Part shown: positions 53,194 through 63,174 of the stretch, in pieces
How the letters are laid out: every line of letters starts with the position of its first letter
Numbering within the stretch: the stretch's first letter is position 1
From: Nocardioides sp. Root190
Lineage (GTDB): Bacteria > Actinomycetota > Actinomycetes > Propionibacteriales > Nocardioidaceae
Assembly (NCBI RefSeq): GCF_001428565.1
Contig: NZ_LMIA01000001.1
Location: 333,612 to 397,611 of the forward strand
Length of the DNA: 64,000 nucleotides
Direction: 5' to 3'
Notes under the pieces: generated by a model
Seen by the model: the letters and a program-made list of their open reading frames with translations, nothing else
What the model was told of the DNA's origin: nothing
Databases searched by the model: none
Position numbers and translations under genes: made by a program

Positions 53194-53762
53194 CAGCCGT
53201 CCTCGGCCAGGGTGTCGTCGACGAGCGTGGTCAGCGTGCTCTTCGACGGGATCGGGCCGTTGATCAGCGCAGCGACCCGGCCCTTCCTGTCGAGCACCAG
53301 CGTGGCGGGCGGGGAGTACGGCGCGTAGCTGCCCATGCCGAGCAGCGTCTCGCTGCCCGGGTCGTAGAGCGAGGGGTAGTCGACGCCGCGGTCCTTCTCG
53401 AAGGCGGCGGCGTTCTCCGGGGCGAGGTCGCGGATGTTGATGCCGACGAAGGCGACGTCCTGGCCGTCGTACGACGCCTCGGCCTCGACCAGCATCGGCA
53501 TCTCGGTGCGACAGGGTCCGCACCCGGACCACCAGACGTTGATCACCACGACCTGGCCGCGCAGGTCGGCGACGTCGAGCGGCTCGCCCTGCACCGTGTC
53601 GCCGCTGACGTCGACGGCCGACTCGCGCTTGTCGAGGGCGATCTCGAGGACCTGGCCGTCGCCGGAGACGTACTCGAGGTCTCCGGTCCCGCCGATGTCG
53701 GAGCAGGCCGTCATCAGCAGGAGGACGAGCGCCACGGCGCCCGCGCGAGCACCACGGATCAT
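53193..53762 (-). CDS. TlpA/ResA-like thioredoxin lipoprotein
   Basis: A 189-residue exported thiol-disulfide oxidoreductase. The signal peptide ends in lipobox LMTAC, giving a membrane-anchored protein. A thioredoxin fold follows with NVWWSGCGPCRTEMPML (active site CGPC), PENAAAFEKDRGVDYPSLYD and SPPATLVLDRKGRV (cis-Pro region). It should keep the apocytochrome CXXCH thiols reduced for CcsB/ResB. ATG 53762 overlaps the phosphatase stop as ATGA. Confidence 0.92.
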   Translation of the reverse strand: MIRGARAGAVALVLLLMTACSDIGGTGDLEYVSGDGQVLEIALDKRESAVDVSGDTVQGEPLDVADLRGQVVVINVWWSGCGPCRTEMPMLVEAEASYDGQDVAFVGINIRDLAPENAAAFEKDRGVDYPSLYDPGSETLLGMGSYAPYSPPATLVLDRKGRVAALINGPIPSKSTLTTLVDDTLAEDG

Positions 53763-54454
53763 GCCGGAGGTGTCCCCTCCGGCTTGTTCTCCTCGGGGGC
53801 GTCGCCCGCCGAGAACGGTGCGGCGATGTCGCCGGTCGGGATCAGGTCGATCGCCGGCTCCGCGTAGGAGATCTCGACGAGGTCCTCGCCGGAGAAGCCG
53901 AACGACGTGATCGAGCAGAGCGTGCACTGGCGCTTGCGCGGGTCGTGGAGGAACGAGCGCTTCTCCGCGGCCAGCCGCGTGGTCCAGATCGGCAGCTGGT
54001 GGGAGACCAGCACCGCCTCGTGGCCGGCGGCGTCGCGACGGGCGTCGTGCACCGCCGCCATCATCCGCTCGACGATCACCTTGTACGGCTCACCCCAGGA
54101 CGGCCGGAAGGGGTTGTAGAGGTGGCGCCACAGCAGCGGGTTGCGCAGCGCGTTGTTGCCCTTGCCGAAGGTGAAGCCCTCGAACCGGTTCTCCGACTCG
54201 AGCACCCGCGGCTCCACGCCGACCTCGAGGCCGAGCGCGGCGGCGAGCGGGGCCGCCGTCTCCTGGGCGCGCTCGAGGGGCGAGGAGCGGATCAGGGTGA
54301 TGTCGTTGCCGCCGAGGGCCTCGCCGATGCGGTCGGCCATCGCGCGACCGCGCACGGAGAGGTGGAAGCCGTCGCGGCGGCCGTAGAGGACACCACCGGG
54401 GTTGTGGACCTCGCCGTGGCGAACCAGGTGGACGATCGTGTCAGGGGTGGTCAT
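53759..54454 (-). CDS. Histidine phosphatase (phosphoglycerate mutase-like)
   Basis: A 231-residue protein of the RHG superfamily. [14 protein letters not shown] contains the catalytic phospho-histidine, [12 protein letters not shown] the second Arg, and [16 protein letters not shown] the second His. Family members dephosphorylate many small molecules; no substrate can be named. It is translationally coupled between hemL and the cytochrome c maturation genes, a common actinobacterial arrangement. Confidence 0.9.
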   Translation of the reverse strand: MTTPDTIVHLVRHGEVHNPGGVLYGRRDGFHLSVRGRAMADRIGEALGGNDITLIRSSPLERAQETAAPLAAALGLEVGVEPRVLESENRFEGFTFGKGNNALRNPLLWRHLYNPFRPSWGEPYKVIVERMMAAVHDARRDAAGHEAVLVSHQLPIWTTRLAAEKRSFLHDPRKRQCTLCSITSFGFSGEDLVEISYAEPAIDLIPTGDIAAPFSAGDAPEENKPEGTPPA

Positions 54455-55785
54455 GACGTGGCTCCGGGGACGGCCGCGGCGGCAGCCGCGGCGGCGGGAA
54501 GGGCGTCGAGGACGTGCTGGACCGCACGGTCGTCGTGCGAGGACGAGACGAACCACGACTCGTACGCCGACGGCGGCAGGTGGACGCCCTGGTCGAGCAT
54601 CGAGTGGAAGAACGCGGCGTACGCCGCCACGTCGGTCCGCTGCGCCTCGGCGTAGTTGCTCACGGGGTCCTCGGTGAGGAACACCGAGAACATCGAGCCG
54701 GTGGACTGGATGACGAACGGGACGCCCGCGGCGGTGAACGTCTCGTTCACCCCGGCGCGCAGCGCGTCGGCGACGACGTCCAGGCGCGCGTAGACCTCGT
54801 CGGTCGCCGCGGTGAGCGTGGCGAGGCCGGCGGCCGTCGCGACCGGGTTCCCCGACAGGGTGCCGGCCTGGTAGACGGGGCCCTCGGGAGCGAGGTGGGC
54901 CATCACGTCGGCGCGACCGCCGAACGCGGCTGCGGGCAGGCCGCCGCCCATGACCTTGCCGAAGGTGACCAGGTCGGGCACCCAGCCCTCGACGGCGCCG
55001 TCGGTGCCCCACTGGCCGGAGGCCGAGACCCGGAAGCCGGTCATCACCTCGTCACTGATGAACAGGGCGCCGTTGGCGGTGCAGGTCTCGGAGAGGAACT
55101 GGTTGAACCCCGGCGCCGGCGGGACCACGCCCATGTTGCCGGGCGCAGCCTCCGTGATCAGGCAGGCGATCCGGTCGCCGTACTCGGCGAAGGCAGCGGT
55201 GACGGCGGCCCGGTCGTTGTAGGGGAGGACCACCGTGAGCTCGGTCGAGCTGGCGGGGACGCCCGGCGTGCCCGGGATGGAGAAGGTGGTCAGCCCCGAG
55301 CCCGCCGCAGCGAGCAGCGAGTCGACGTGGCCGTGGTAGCACCCGGCGAACTTCACGACCACGTCGCGGCCGGTGAAGCCGCGCGCGAGCCGGATCGCCG
55401 ACATGGTCGCCTCGGTGCCCGAGGAGACCAGGCGGAGGCGCTCGACGGGCGTGCGGGCCACGATCGCCTCGACGAGCGCGACCTCCCCCTCCGTGGGCGT
55501 GCCGTACGACGTCCCGCGCGACACGGCCTCGGTGATCGCCTCGACCACGGCCGGGTGCCCGTGGCCGAGCAGCATCGGGCCCCAGGAGCAGATCAGGTCG
55601 ACGTAGGAGTTGCCGTCGACGTCGGTGAGCCACGGCCCGGAGGCGGAGCGGATGAACCGCGGCGTCCCGCCGACGGCGTTGAAGGCCCGGACCGGGGAGT
55701 TGACCCCGCCCGGCGTCACGGCACGAGCCCGGGCGAACAGCGTGTCGGATCCGCTGGTCGGGCCATTGGTCACGAGTTCAGGCAC
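54451..55785 (-). CDS. hemL: Glutamate-1-semialdehyde 2,1-aminomutase
   Basis: A 444-residue PLP enzyme making 5-aminolevulinate from glutamate-1-semialdehyde, the step after Hem[20 protein letters not shown] opens the family signature, then [41 protein letters not shown] (PLP Asp) and [13 protein letters not shown] (Schiff-base Lys). An Ala-rich tail ends the protein. GTG 55785 is the best start. It opens a six-gene coupled string through to ccsB. Confidence 0.95.
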   Translation of the reverse strand: MPELVTNGPTSGSDTLFARARAVTPGGVNSPVRAFNAVGGTPRFIRSASGPWLTDVDGNSYVDLICSWGPMLLGHGHPAVVEAITEAVSRGTSYGTPTEGEVALVEAIVARTPVERLRLVSSGTEATMSAIRLARGFTGRDVVVKFAGCYHGHVDSLLAAAGSGLTTFSIPGTPGVPASSTELTVVLPYNDRAAVTAAFAEYGDRIACLITEAAPGNMGVVPPAPGFNQFLSETCTANGALFISDEVMTGFRVSASGQWGTDGAVEGWVPDLVTFGKVMGGGLPAAAFGGRADVMAHLAPEGPVYQAGTLSGNPVATAAGLATLTAATDEVYARLDVVADALRAGVNETFTAAGVPFVIQSTGSMFSVFLTEDPVSNYAEAQRTDVAAYAAFFHSMLDQGVHLPPSAYESWFVSSSHDDRAVQHVLDALPAAAAAAAAVPGATS

Positions 55786-56086
55786 CGCGCCATTGTCACC
55801 GATCCCCCCTGAGCGGTCCGCATCGCGGTGGCCGTCGACCCCGGCGCGGAGCGTGCGGCCCGGTCCGCGGAATGGCTCGAGTGCACATATCACGGCGCCC
55901 GCATTGTGAGCGGGAACATGTGACACCCGTAACGTCGGTGTGTCACGATTCGTTCACCAGGTGTCGCGCCATTCAGTGACCGCACTCCCTGTGTCGGTCG
56001 AATGCGCTCGGCAAACAGGTTGTGGGGGCTTAGAGGGAGCGGCCCACGTGATACGGCCAGCGATGGTCAGGGGAGAGAGACAGGAC
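55786..56086. promoter_or_regulatory. Divergent promoter region hemL / lytic transglycosylase
   Basis: This 300-bp gap has no gene. It contains an inverted repeat, GTGACAC (55920-55926) and GTGTCAC (55940-55946) separated by 13 bp, in a slightly AT-richer stretch. A GGGGAGAGAG purine run before the transglycosylase ATG acts as ribosome-binding region. I looked for the cyclic-di-AMP riboswitch that often precedes such cell-wall genes in actinobacteria and did not find its conserved core. Confidence 0.4.
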
Positions 56087-57322
56087 ATGTCGAGGAAGCG
56101 TCTGGGGCGACTGCAACGCGTCGCCACCATCATTCCGCTCGCACTGCTGTCCGCTGCCTGGACGGCATCGGTCGCCGGCATCGGCGGCGTCACCGCTCCG
56201 GTCCTCGCGGCCGAGGGCCCCGGGCAGGTCAGTGACGGCACGAGCGTGCCCGAGGAGTCCATCGAGGACCCGGCCAGCCTGTCGGACCCCGCCACCGTGC
56301 AGGGCCTGTCCGACGGCAACGACGCGGCGATCGTCAACGCTGCCACGACCAACGCGATCCCGGCGGCCGCCCTCGCGGCGTACCAGCGGGCCGAGACGGT
56401 CATCAACTCCGCTGACAAGTCGTGCAACATCACCTGGCAGCTCATCGCCGCGATCGGCCGTGTGGAGTCCAACCACGGTCGCTTCGGAGGCAACGTCCTC
56501 AACGACGACGGTGTGGCGACCCCCGGCATCTACGGCATCGCGCTGGACGGCACCAACAACACCAAGGCGATCTCCGACACCGACGCCGGCGTCTACGACA
56601 ACGACACCCAGTGGGACCGCGCGGTCGGCCCGATGCAGTTCATCCCCTCGACCTGGCAGGTCGTCGGCGTGGACGCTGACGACGACGCCGCCCGCAACCC
56701 GCAGGACATCGACGACGCCGCGCTCGCCGCGGCCGTCTACCTCTGCTCCGGCGACGGCGACCTCTCCGCGGTGGCCGGCCAGCGCAGCGCGATCTTCCGC
56801 TACAATCACAGCGACGCCTACGTCGACCTGGTCCTGAAGGTCATGAACGCCTACCTCGAGGGTGACTTCACCTCGGTCCCGAACAACTCGACCGCGGCGG
56901 GCTACGTCGTTCCCGAGCCCCCGAGCTTCAACGTCAAGGGCCCGAAGGGCACCAAGGGCCCCGGCTCCGGCGGCGGTGGCTCCACCGACGGCGGCACGAC
57001 CGACGGCGGCGGCTCGACCGGCGGCGGCACCGGTGGCGGTGACGGCGGCACTGGTGGTGGCGACGGCGGCACCGGTGGTGGCGACACGCCCACCACGCCC
57101 AAGCCCCCGGGCAAGGCCGGCGGTGGTCTGACGACCGGCGGCGGCGCGCTCGACCCGGACAGCGACGAGCCGATCACCGGCATCGCCCCCGTCGACACCC
57201 TCGTCAAGGGCCTCGCCGGAGCGATCAAGCCGATCGAGGTCACGCTGAAGTGCGCGCTGTGGTCGCTGACCCAGCCCAACGCCTTCACCGCGAACAAGGA
57301 GTGCGTCGCTTCCTACAAGTGA
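56087..57322 (+). CDS. Secreted lytic transglycosylase with Gly/Thr-rich tail
   Basis: A 411-residue exported enzyme. The signal region (VATIIPLALLSAAWTASVAGI) is followed by an SLT_2/MltB-like domain: GRVESNHGRFGG with the catalytic Glu, WDRAVGPMQFIPSTWQVVG, IDDAALAAAVYLC and YNHSDAYVDLVLKVM. A low-complexity Gly/Thr/Asp linker (GGGDGGTGGGDGGTGGGD type) leads to a C-terminal part with two cysteines (LKCALW and KECVAS). ATG 56087 is preferred over in-frame ATG 56063 for its purine-rich upstream. It is a paralogue of 4888-5673. Confidence 0.9.
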   Translation: MSRKRLGRLQRVATIIPLALLSAAWTASVAGIGGVTAPVLAAEGPGQVSDGTSVPEESIEDPASLSDPATVQGLSDGNDAAIVNAATTNAIPAAALAAYQRAETVINSADKSCNITWQLIAAIGRVESNHGRFGGNVLNDDGVATPGIYGIALDGTNNTKAISDTDAGVYDNDTQWDRAVGPMQFIPSTWQVVGVDADDDAARNPQDIDDAALAAAVYLCSGDGDLSAVAGQRSAIFRYNHSDAYVDLVLKVMNAYLEGDFTSVPNNSTAAGYVVPEPPSFNVKGPKGTKGPGSGGGGSTDGGTTDGGGSTGGGTGGGDGGTGGGDGGTGGGDTPTTPKPPGKAGGGLTTGGGALDPDSDEPITGIAPVDTLVKGLAGAIKPIEVTLKCALWSLTQPNAFTANKECVASYK

Positions 57323-57335
57323 CCCAGCACGACCG

Positions 57336-57378
57336 CGAGAGCCCCGGATCCTTCCCCCCAAGGACCCCGGGGCTCTCG
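57336..57378. terminator. Bidirectional terminator between transglycosylase and hemB
   Basis: A perfect 12-bp stem, CGAGAGCCCCGG (57336-57347) and CCGGGGCTCTCG (57367-57378), can extend inward through ATCCTT/AAGGAC around CCCCCC. It lies between two converging genes 13 bp after the transglycosylase stop, with TCATTT following on the plus strand. It should end both transcripts. Confidence 0.85.
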
Positions 57379-57422
57379 TCATTTCGCCCCGCGGTCGTGG
57401 CTGCGCCGGGCTCGGCGCCCGA

Positions 57423-58415
57423 TCAGTCCAGCAGCCCCGCGGCCTCGGTGGCCCAGTAGGTCAGGATCACGTCGGCACCGGCGCGGTGGATGGAGGTGAG
57501 GGTCTCCAGGATCGCCGCCTCGCGGTCGATCCAGCCGTTGGCGGCCGCCGCCTCCACCATGGCGTACTCCCCCGAGATGTTGTACGCCGCGACCGGGACC
57601 CCAGCCTCGCCCGCGACGTCGGCGATGCGCCGCAGCACGTCGAGGTAGGCGAGCGCGGGCTTCACCATCACGATGTCGGCGCCCTCGTCGATGTCGAGCA
57701 GGACCTCGCGCACGCTCTCGCGCGCGTTGCGCCCGTCCTGCTGGTAGGTGCGGCGGTCACCGGTGAGCGCGGAGTCGACGGCCTCGCGGAACGGGCCGTA
57801 GAACGCCGAGGCGTACTTCGCGGAGTAGGCAAGGATGCCGACGTCGAGGTGTCCGGCCTCGTCGAGCGCGTCCCGGACGACGGCGACCTGGCCGTCCATC
57901 ATGCCGCTGGGGCCGACCAGGTGGACGCCGGCCTCGGCCTGCACGACCGCCATGTCGGCGTACCTCTGCAGGGTGGCGTCGTTGTCGACCCGGCCCTGCT
58001 CGTCCAGGACGCCACAGTGCCCGTGATCGGTGAACTCGTCGAGGCACAGGTCGCCCATCACCACGAGCGCGTCCCCGACCTCGGCGACCACGTCGGCGAT
58101 CGCGAGGTTCAAGATGCCCTCGGGGTCGGTGGCTCCGGTGCCCAGCGGGTCCTTGGTCACCGGCACTCCGAACAGCATGATCCCGCGCACCCCGGCCTCG
58201 GCCGCCTCGGTGGCGGCGCGGCGCAGGGAGTCGCGGCTGTGCTGGACCACGCCCGGCATGGTGCTGATCGGGGTGGGCTCGGTGGCGCCCTCACGCACGA
58301 ACGCCGGGAGCACCAGCTGGCGCGGCCGCAGCGTCGTCTCGGCGACCAGGTCCCGTATCGCCGCACTGGTGCGCAGGCGACGGGGTCGGACGACGGGCCG
58401 GAGGATCTCGCTCAT
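57423..58415 (-). CDS. hemB: Delta-aminolevulinic acid dehydratase (porphobilinogen synthase)
   Basis: A 330-residue enzyme condensing two 5-aminolevulinates to porphobilinogen. [18 protein letters not shown] opens it, and [19 protein letters not shown] is the metal-site region, with one of the three classical zinc cysteines replaced by Asp. [19 protein letters not shown] carries one Schiff-base Lys and [18 protein letters not shown] the other. ATG 58415 starts at [14 protein letters not shown]. It lies apart from hemACD but on the same strand. Confidence 0.95.
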   Translation of the reverse strand: MSEILRPVVRPRRLRTSAAIRDLVAETTLRPRQLVLPAFVREGATEPTPISTMPGVVQHSRDSLRRAATEAAEAGVRGIMLFGVPVTKDPLGTGATDPEGILNLAIADVVAEVGDALVVMGDLCLDEFTDHGHCGVLDEQGRVDNDATLQRYADMAVVQAEAGVHLVGPSGMMDGQVAVVRDALDEAGHLDVGILAYSAKYASAFYGPFREAVDSALTGDRRTYQQDGRNARESVREVLLDIDEGADIVMVKPALAYLDVLRRIADVAGEAGVPVAAYNISGEYAMVEAAAANGWIDREAAILETLTSIHRAGADVILTYWATEAAGLLD

Positions 58416-58450
58416 GGAGACATCATCCCGCACGCCGTCAGACCACAGGT

Positions 58451-59803
58451 TCAGCGCCAGCGCACCAGCCACTGGGTCGCGCCCGGGATCGGCTCCTCGG
58501 GTCCGGACGCCGTGCCGACCGGGGTGTCCCAGAGCAGCATCCCGTCCGGCACCGGTCCACCGAGCGACCACGAGGAGGTCGCCTCGGTGACCCGCACGAA
58601 CCGACCCGTCCCGAGCTCGTAGACGAAGGTGCCCGCCAGGTCCCGGGCGTAGGACGTGACCTGCACCAGGTCGCCGGAGACGGATCCACCGATCCCGTCA
58701 CCCTGGATCGTGGTGACCGGCTCACCGTCGGTGGTGAGGACCTGGATCCGGTCGTCACGACCGTCGTCGTAGGTGCCGCAGTACTGGCTCAGCACGATCC
58801 GCTCACCGCTCACGTCGAAGCCGAGCAGGTTGCACCGCTCCCCCGAGCGCGGGTCGAAGTCGCGCTCGGCGCCGGTCGCGAGGTCGCGGACGTGGATCCG
58901 TTCGTTGGTGCCGTTGGCGGCAGCGCTCCAGACCATCAGGTCGTCGGTGAAGGCCACCTCGCCGAAGCGCAGCCGCTCGTCGCGCACGTCGGACGGGTCG
59001 TCCAGGGAGACCGACCACAGGTCGTGGGTGTCCCCCTCGGCGCCGGCGTCGTCGACCTCGCCGTCGGGACCGGTCGGGCGGGCGTCAGCGACCGCGCCAC
59101 CGCGGGTGCCGGGCACGCCGACGTACAGACGACCGTCGGGTCCCCGCTCCACGGACCACGGGTTGTCGACGTCCGGCAGCGCCGACCAGGTGCGGGTCGA
59201 CCAGGTGCGGGCAGCGCGGTCGAAGACGTGCACCTGCAGCCGGCCGGCGAAGTCCTCGGCGCTGGCGCCGGGCACGACGGAGGCCAGCGCCAGCCGGTCC
59301 TCGTCGAGGACGACCGGCCAGACCTGCTCGGTGGCGCCGATCGCGGGCAGCCAGTCCTTGTCCCCGGTCTCGGGGTCGAGCAGCGCGTAGCGGACGGTGT
59401 TCTCGGGCCCCTGGGGACCGTCGCGGAACAGGATCAGGCCGTCCTCGGTGACGCCGTCGTAGTACTGCCCGTTGGCAGCGTCGAGGTCCTCGTTGACGTA
59501 CGACGACACGACGTCGTAGTCCGTGCCGGCCACTCCTGTCGAGGCGTCTCCCAGGCGCACCACGGGTCCGTCCGGGCGGGGTACGACGGTGCTCGCCACG
59601 CGGTCGGGATCGGCGCCCCCACCCAGGCTGAGGGCGCCGGCGGTCGCGGTCACGACGACCGCCGCGGCGAGCCCGACAGCGACCGTGCGTCGGCGGCGGC
59701 GCACCGCTCGCCGTCCTCCCGCCAGGACGGCACCGAGGTCGGTGTGGTCGTCCGGCGGTGTGGCCACCGCCTGGTGCATCAGCTCGCGTACGTCGTTCAC
59801 CAT
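58451..59803 (-). CDS. Membrane protein with predicted beta-propeller ectodomain, partner of the SigE-family sigma factor
   Basis: A 450-residue protein: about 38 cytoplasmic residues ([20 protein letters not shown]...RRAVRRRRR), one membrane helix ([21 protein letters not shown]), then about 380 extracytoplasmic residues with repeated strand patterns such as [23 protein letters not shown] and GRLYVGVP, resembling a propeller of six or seven blades. Its start overlaps the sigma factor stop by 7 bp. Position and topology suggest an anti-sigma or sensor partner, although no ZAS (HxxxCxxC) motif is present. The function is inferred. Confidence 0.8.
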   Translation of the reverse strand: MVNDVRELMHQAVATPPDDHTDLGAVLAGGRRAVRRRRRTVAVGLAAAVVVTATAGALSLGGGADPDRVASTVVPRPDGPVVRLGDASTGVAGTDYDVVSSYVNEDLDAANGQYYDGVTEDGLILFRDGPQGPENTVRYALLDPETGDKDWLPAIGATEQVWPVVLDEDRLALASVVPGASAEDFAGRLQVHVFDRAARTWSTRTWSALPDVDNPWSVERGPDGRLYVGVPGTRGGAVADARPTGPDGEVDDAGAEGDTHDLWSVSLDDPSDVRDERLRFGEVAFTDDLMVWSAAANGTNERIHVRDLATGAERDFDPRSGERCNLLGFDVSGERIVLSQYCGTYDDGRDDRIQVLTTDGEPVTTIQGDGIGGSVSGDLVQVTSYARDLAGTFVYELGTGRFVRVTEATSSWSLGGPVPDGMLLWDTPVGTASGPEEPIPGATQWLVRWR

Positions 59804-60318
59804 GATCCGCCTCCGGGGCTCAGCTCGCCGAGCGGCGAGTGGTCGAATGTGGAGCGGAGAGTGTCGAGGGCTCGCGCGGTCTGGCTCTTGACCGTGCCCT
59901 GGCTGCACCCGAGGGCCGCGGCCGTGTCGGCGACGCTGAGGTCCTCGAAGTACCTCAGCACCACGCAGGCACGCTGCCTCGGCGGCAGGTCGGCCAACGC
60001 CTCCATCAGCGCCGCCCGGGCCGTCACCAGCTCGGCGAAGTCACCGGGTGCGGGCCGCTCGGCGTCCGCTTCACGGACCACCTCGCTGCTCGACCGGCGC
60101 CGGGCGTGGTCCAGCACGACGCTCACCACGGCCCGGCGGGCGTACGCATGCTCGCGTCCGGCCCGCTCGAGGCGCGGCCACGCGACGTACACCCGGATCA
60201 GCGCCTCCTGGACGTGGTCCGAGGCCCGCTCCCAGTCGCCGCACATCAGATAGGCCGTACGACGCAGCCGGGCACGGGCACCCTGCGCGAACGCGACGAA
60301 CTCCTCCTCGTCACGCAT
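59797..60318 (-). CDS. SigE-family RNA polymerase sigma factor
   Basis: A 173-residue ECF-type sigma factor. Region 2 is EEFVAFAQGARARLRRTAYLMCGDWERASDHVQEALIRVYVAW (split core), and region 4 is ALADLPPRQRACVVLRYFEDLSVADTAAALGCSQGTVKSQTARAL, a clear helix-turn-helix. The start MRDEEEFVAFAQ is typical of the actinobacterial SigE family. It is coupled to the membrane protein that follows, which probably controls it. Confidence 0.93.
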   Translation of the reverse strand: MRDEEEFVAFAQGARARLRRTAYLMCGDWERASDHVQEALIRVYVAWPRLERAGREHAYARRAVVSVVLDHARRRSSSEVVREADAERPAPGDFAELVTARAALMEALADLPPRQRACVVLRYFEDLSVADTAAALGCSQGTVKSQTARALDTLRSTFDHSPLGELSPGGGSW

Positions 60319-60383
60319 CGCTCACTCGCTCCATGCCCCGGAGAACGCATCGACCACACCAACAGGTTGCACGATGGACTCCT

Positions 60384-60438
60384 GGAAAAACAGTCGTGTG
60401 CCTGACACCCCGTGACACGGGGGTCTCAGGCACACGAC
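60384..60438 (-). terminator. Rho-independent terminator after hemD
   Basis: On the minus strand a perfect 13-bp stem (60426-60438 with 60393-60405; GTCGTGTGCCTGA type) contains a further ACCCC/GGGGT pairing and is followed by TGTTTTTCC. This is the textbook terminator form and lies 17 bp after the hemD stop, so it should end the hemA-hemC-hemD transcript. Confidence 0.9.
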
Positions 60439-60454
60439 CACGAGCAGGTGCGGC

Positions 60455-62122
60455 TCAGGCCTTGCGGCGCCTCGCGGAGGGCTTGCGGTCGCTCGGCTTG
60501 GTGACCGGGTCGCCGTTCTCGAGCATCTCGGCACGTCGGGCGGCACCGAAGCCGGCGAGCGCCTCGACCAGCAGGTCCACATCGGGCTGCGGCGCGAGCA
60601 CGTCGACGCGCAGCCCGTGCTCCTCGGCGGTCTTGGCCGTGGCGGGACCGATCACCGCGATGATCGTCGACGGGTGCGGCTTGCCGGCGATGCCGACCAG
60701 GTTGCGCACGGTCGAGGACGAGGTGAAGACCACCGCGTCGAACTTGCCCGTCTTGATCGCGTCGCGGGTCGGCGCCGGCGGCGGGGCGGCCCGGACGGTG
60801 CGGTACGCCGTGACGTCGTCGCACTCCCAGCCGAGGTCGATCAGGCCCGCGACGAGGTTCTCGGTCGCGATGTCGGCACGCGGCAGGAAGACCCGGTTGA
60901 TCGGGTCGAGCTGCTCGTCGTACTCGGGCCAGTCGGCCAGGAGACCGGCAGCGGACTGCTCGCCGGAGGGCACCAGGTCGGCGCGCAGGCCCCAGGCGCC
61001 GATCGCCTGAGCGGTCTTGTCGCCGACCGCAGCGATCTTGAGACCGGAGAAGGCACGGGCGTCGAGGCCGTACTCCTCGAACTTCTCGCGCACTGCCTTG
61101 ACGGCGTTGACCGAGGTGAACGCGATCCACTCGTAGCGACCCTCGACGAGACCGCGGACGGCCTTGTCCATCTGCTGCGGGTTGCGCGGCGGCTCGACCG
61201 AGATGGTCGGGACCTCCTCGGGCACGCCTCCGAACTCGCGCAGGCGGTTGGACAGCGACGCCGACTGCTCCTTGGTGCGGGGCACCAGCACGCGCCAGCC
61301 GAACAGCGGCTTGGTCTCGAACCACGACAGCTTCTCGCGCAGGTCGACGACGGCACCGATGACCGTGATGGCCGGCGGAGACATCCGCGCGGCCCGGGCG
61401 TCGGCGGCGATCCGCTCGAGCGTGGAGGTGATCGTCTGCTGCTCGGTCGTCGTGCCGACCCGGGTCATCGCGACCGGGGTCTGCGGCGAGCGGCCGAGTG
61501 CGATGAGCTGCTTGGCGACCTCGCCGATCTGGCCGACGGCCGAGAGCAGCACCAGGGTCGGGGTGTCGCGGTAACGGGTCCAGTCGACCTTCTCGCCGCA
61601 GGTCACCACGGCCACCTCACGGTGGTCCTTGGTGGTCAGCGGGATGCCGGCGTACGCCGGGACCGCGCCCACGGAGGAGACGCCGGGGACGACCTCGAAG
61701 GCCAGACCGGCCTTGGCGACCGCCTGGGCCTCCTCGGGTCCGGAGGCGTAGAGGAACGGGTCCCCGCCGAGCAGCCGAACGATCCGCAGGCCGCGCTTGG
61801 CCTGCTTGACGACGACCTTCGCGCGGGCGGCGTGGGTCAGCGGCTGGCCGTCCTCGCCGAAGCCGCCGTCGATGAACTCCACCTCGGCGGAGGTCTCCTC
61901 GCCGGTGACGACTGCGCGGGAGCGGACCGCCAGGACCAGGTCGGCGTGACCGGGGTCCTCGGTGATCACGACGTCGGCGTCCTCGATCAGTCTCACGGCG
62001 CGAACTGTCAGGAGGTCGGGGTCACCGGGCCCGGTGCCGACGAAGGCGACACCACCGCCATGCGTGGCGGCCGGGGTGGCGGGAGTCGGTGCGGTCTTCT
62101 TGACCGTCGTGGCTCGCGTCAT
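60455..62122 (-). CDS. hemD: Fused uroporphyrinogen-III C-methyltransferase / uroporphyrinogen-III synthase
   Basis: A 555-residue fusion. Residues about 23-260 form a CobA/SUMT domain: VAFVGTGPGDPDLLTVRAVRLIEDADVV, LLGGDPFLYASG and EVVPGVSSVGAVPAYAGIPLT. Residues about 275-530 form a HemD domain: GWRVLVPRTKEQSASLSNRLREFGG, ITFTSVNAV-like WIAFTSVNAVKAV and DAVVFTSSSTVRNLVG. It closes uroporphyrinogen III and can methylate it towards sirohaem/cobalamin. A basic tail (KPSDRKPSARRRKA) ends it. It overlaps hemC by 4 bp. Confidence 0.94.
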   Translation of the reverse strand: MTRATTVKKTAPTPATPAATHGGGVAFVGTGPGDPDLLTVRAVRLIEDADVVITEDPGHADLVLAVRSRAVVTGEETSAEVEFIDGGFGEDGQPLTHAARAKVVVKQAKRGLRIVRLLGGDPFLYASGPEEAQAVAKAGLAFEVVPGVSSVGAVPAYAGIPLTTKDHREVAVVTCGEKVDWTRYRDTPTLVLLSAVGQIGEVAKQLIALGRSPQTPVAMTRVGTTTEQQTITSTLERIAADARAARMSPPAITVIGAVVDLREKLSWFETKPLFGWRVLVPRTKEQSASLSNRLREFGGVPEEVPTISVEPPRNPQQMDKAVRGLVEGRYEWIAFTSVNAVKAVREKFEEYGLDARAFSGLKIAAVGDKTAQAIGAWGLRADLVPSGEQSAAGLLADWPEYDEQLDPINRVFLPRADIATENLVAGLIDLGWECDDVTAYRTVRAAPPPAPTRDAIKTGKFDAVVFTSSSTVRNLVGIAGKPHPSTIIAVIGPATAKTAEEHGLRVDVLAPQPDVDLLVEALAGFGAARRAEMLENGDPVTKPSDRKPSARRRKA

Positions 62123-63174
62123 GCGTTGTGCACCTCTGCAGATCGTGCGGATGGGTGGGAGGTCGTACCGCCGGGAGCTGGTGGCGGGGACGACGGGGAA
62201 ACAGGTGGTTCTCGCATCAGGTCGGCAGCGCCGTCATCGAGCATCTCGGCGGCGAGGGCGCCTCCCAGTGACTCGGCCGCGGCGGGCCAGGTGGCCGGGT
62301 CCTCGCCCAGTGGGGCGGAGGCGGACCGGCGCACCGACAGCACTCCGTCGGTGGACAGGACCACCGCGCGCAGCCAGATCTCGGGGCCGTCCTCGCCCTC
62401 CGCGAGCTCGGCCAGCGCACCGACCGGAGCCGCGCAGCCGCCCTCGAGCACGGCCATCGCGGTGCGCTCGGCGACCACGGCGGCACGGGTGCCGGCGTCG
62501 TCCAGGCTGGCCAGCAGGGTGAGCATCTCGGTGTCGTCGCTGCGGCACTCCACCGCCAGTGCGCCCTGGCCGGGGGCCGGCAGCATCTGGAGCGGGTCGA
62601 GCACCTCGGTGACCTCGTCCAGTCGACCGAGGCGGGCCAGTCCGGCGCGGGCGAGGACGACGGCGTCGTACTCCCCGTCGCGGACCTTGCCGATGCGGGT
62701 GTCGACGTTGCCGCGGACCCCGCTGACCTCGACGCCGAGACCGAGCGCCTCGATCTGCGCGACGCGACGGGGGGAGCCGGTGCCGAGCCGGCTGCCCGGC
62801 GGCAGCTCGCCGAGGGTGAGACCGTCGCGTGCCACGACCACGTCGCGCGGGTCCTCACGCAGGGGTACGGCGGCGAGGGTGATCCCCGGGGTCGGGTAGG
62901 TCGGGAGGTCCTTGAGCGAGTGCACGGCCACGTCGACCTCGCCGGCGACCAGCGCGTCACGCAGGGCGCTGACGAAGACACCGGTCGACGGAGCCCCGAC
63001 GAGGGAGGTGCCGGCGGCCTGGCTGCGGTCGCCGTCGGTCGTGATCTCGACCAGCATGGTGCTGACGCCGGTGGCCGCGCTCAGCGCATCGGCGACGTGA
63101 CCCGACTGGGTCGTGGCCAGGGCGCTGCGACGGGTACCGACGCGGATCTGGCGGACTGCGGGCGAGGTGGTCAT
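62119..63174 (-). CDS. hemC: Porphobilinogen deaminase (hydroxymethylbilane synthase)
   Basis: A 351-residue enzyme that polymerises four porphobilinogens. IRVGTRRSALATTQSGHVADAL is the N-terminal motif, VDVAVHSLKDLPTYPTPGI holds the catalytic Asp region, LPAPGQGALAVECR is the family signature, and MAVLEGGCAAPVGALAE contains the cofactor-binding Cys. A C-terminal tail of about 25 residues rich in Pro and Ser is extra. ATGA overlaps couple it to hemA and hemD. Confidence 0.96.
   Translation of the reverse strand: MTTSPAVRQIRVGTRRSALATTQSGHVADALSAATGVSTMLVEITTDGDRSQAAGTSLVGAPSTGVFVSALRDALVAGEVDVAVHSLKDLPTYPTPGITLAAVPLREDPRDVVVARDGLTLGELPPGSRLGTGSPRRVAQIEALGLGVEVSGVRGNVDTRIGKVRDGEYDAVVLARAGLARLGRLDEVTEVLDPLQMLPAPGQGALAVECRSDDTEMLTLLASLDDAGTRAAVVAERTAMAVLEGGCAAPVGALAELAEGEDGPEIWLRAVVLSTDGVLSVRRSASAPLGEDPATWPAAAESLGGALAAEMLDDGAADLMREPPVSPSSPPPAPGGTTSHPSARSAEVHNA

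Noticed and set aside
49845..55785. Fusion or frameshift among ccsB, resB, ccdA, tlpA-type, phosphatase and hemL
   Set aside because: Each gene has its own start, stop and complete domains. The overlaps of 1-4 bp are ordinary translational coupling.
55786..56086. Cyclic-di-AMP (ydaO-type) riboswitch before the lytic transglycosylase
   Set aside because: The gene type and 300-bp leader would fit, but I could not find the conserved core segments or pairing pattern of that riboswitch in the leader.
60384..60438. Another palindromic repeat element after hemD
   Set aside because: The stem is followed by a T run on the hemD strand, so a normal intrinsic terminator explains it.
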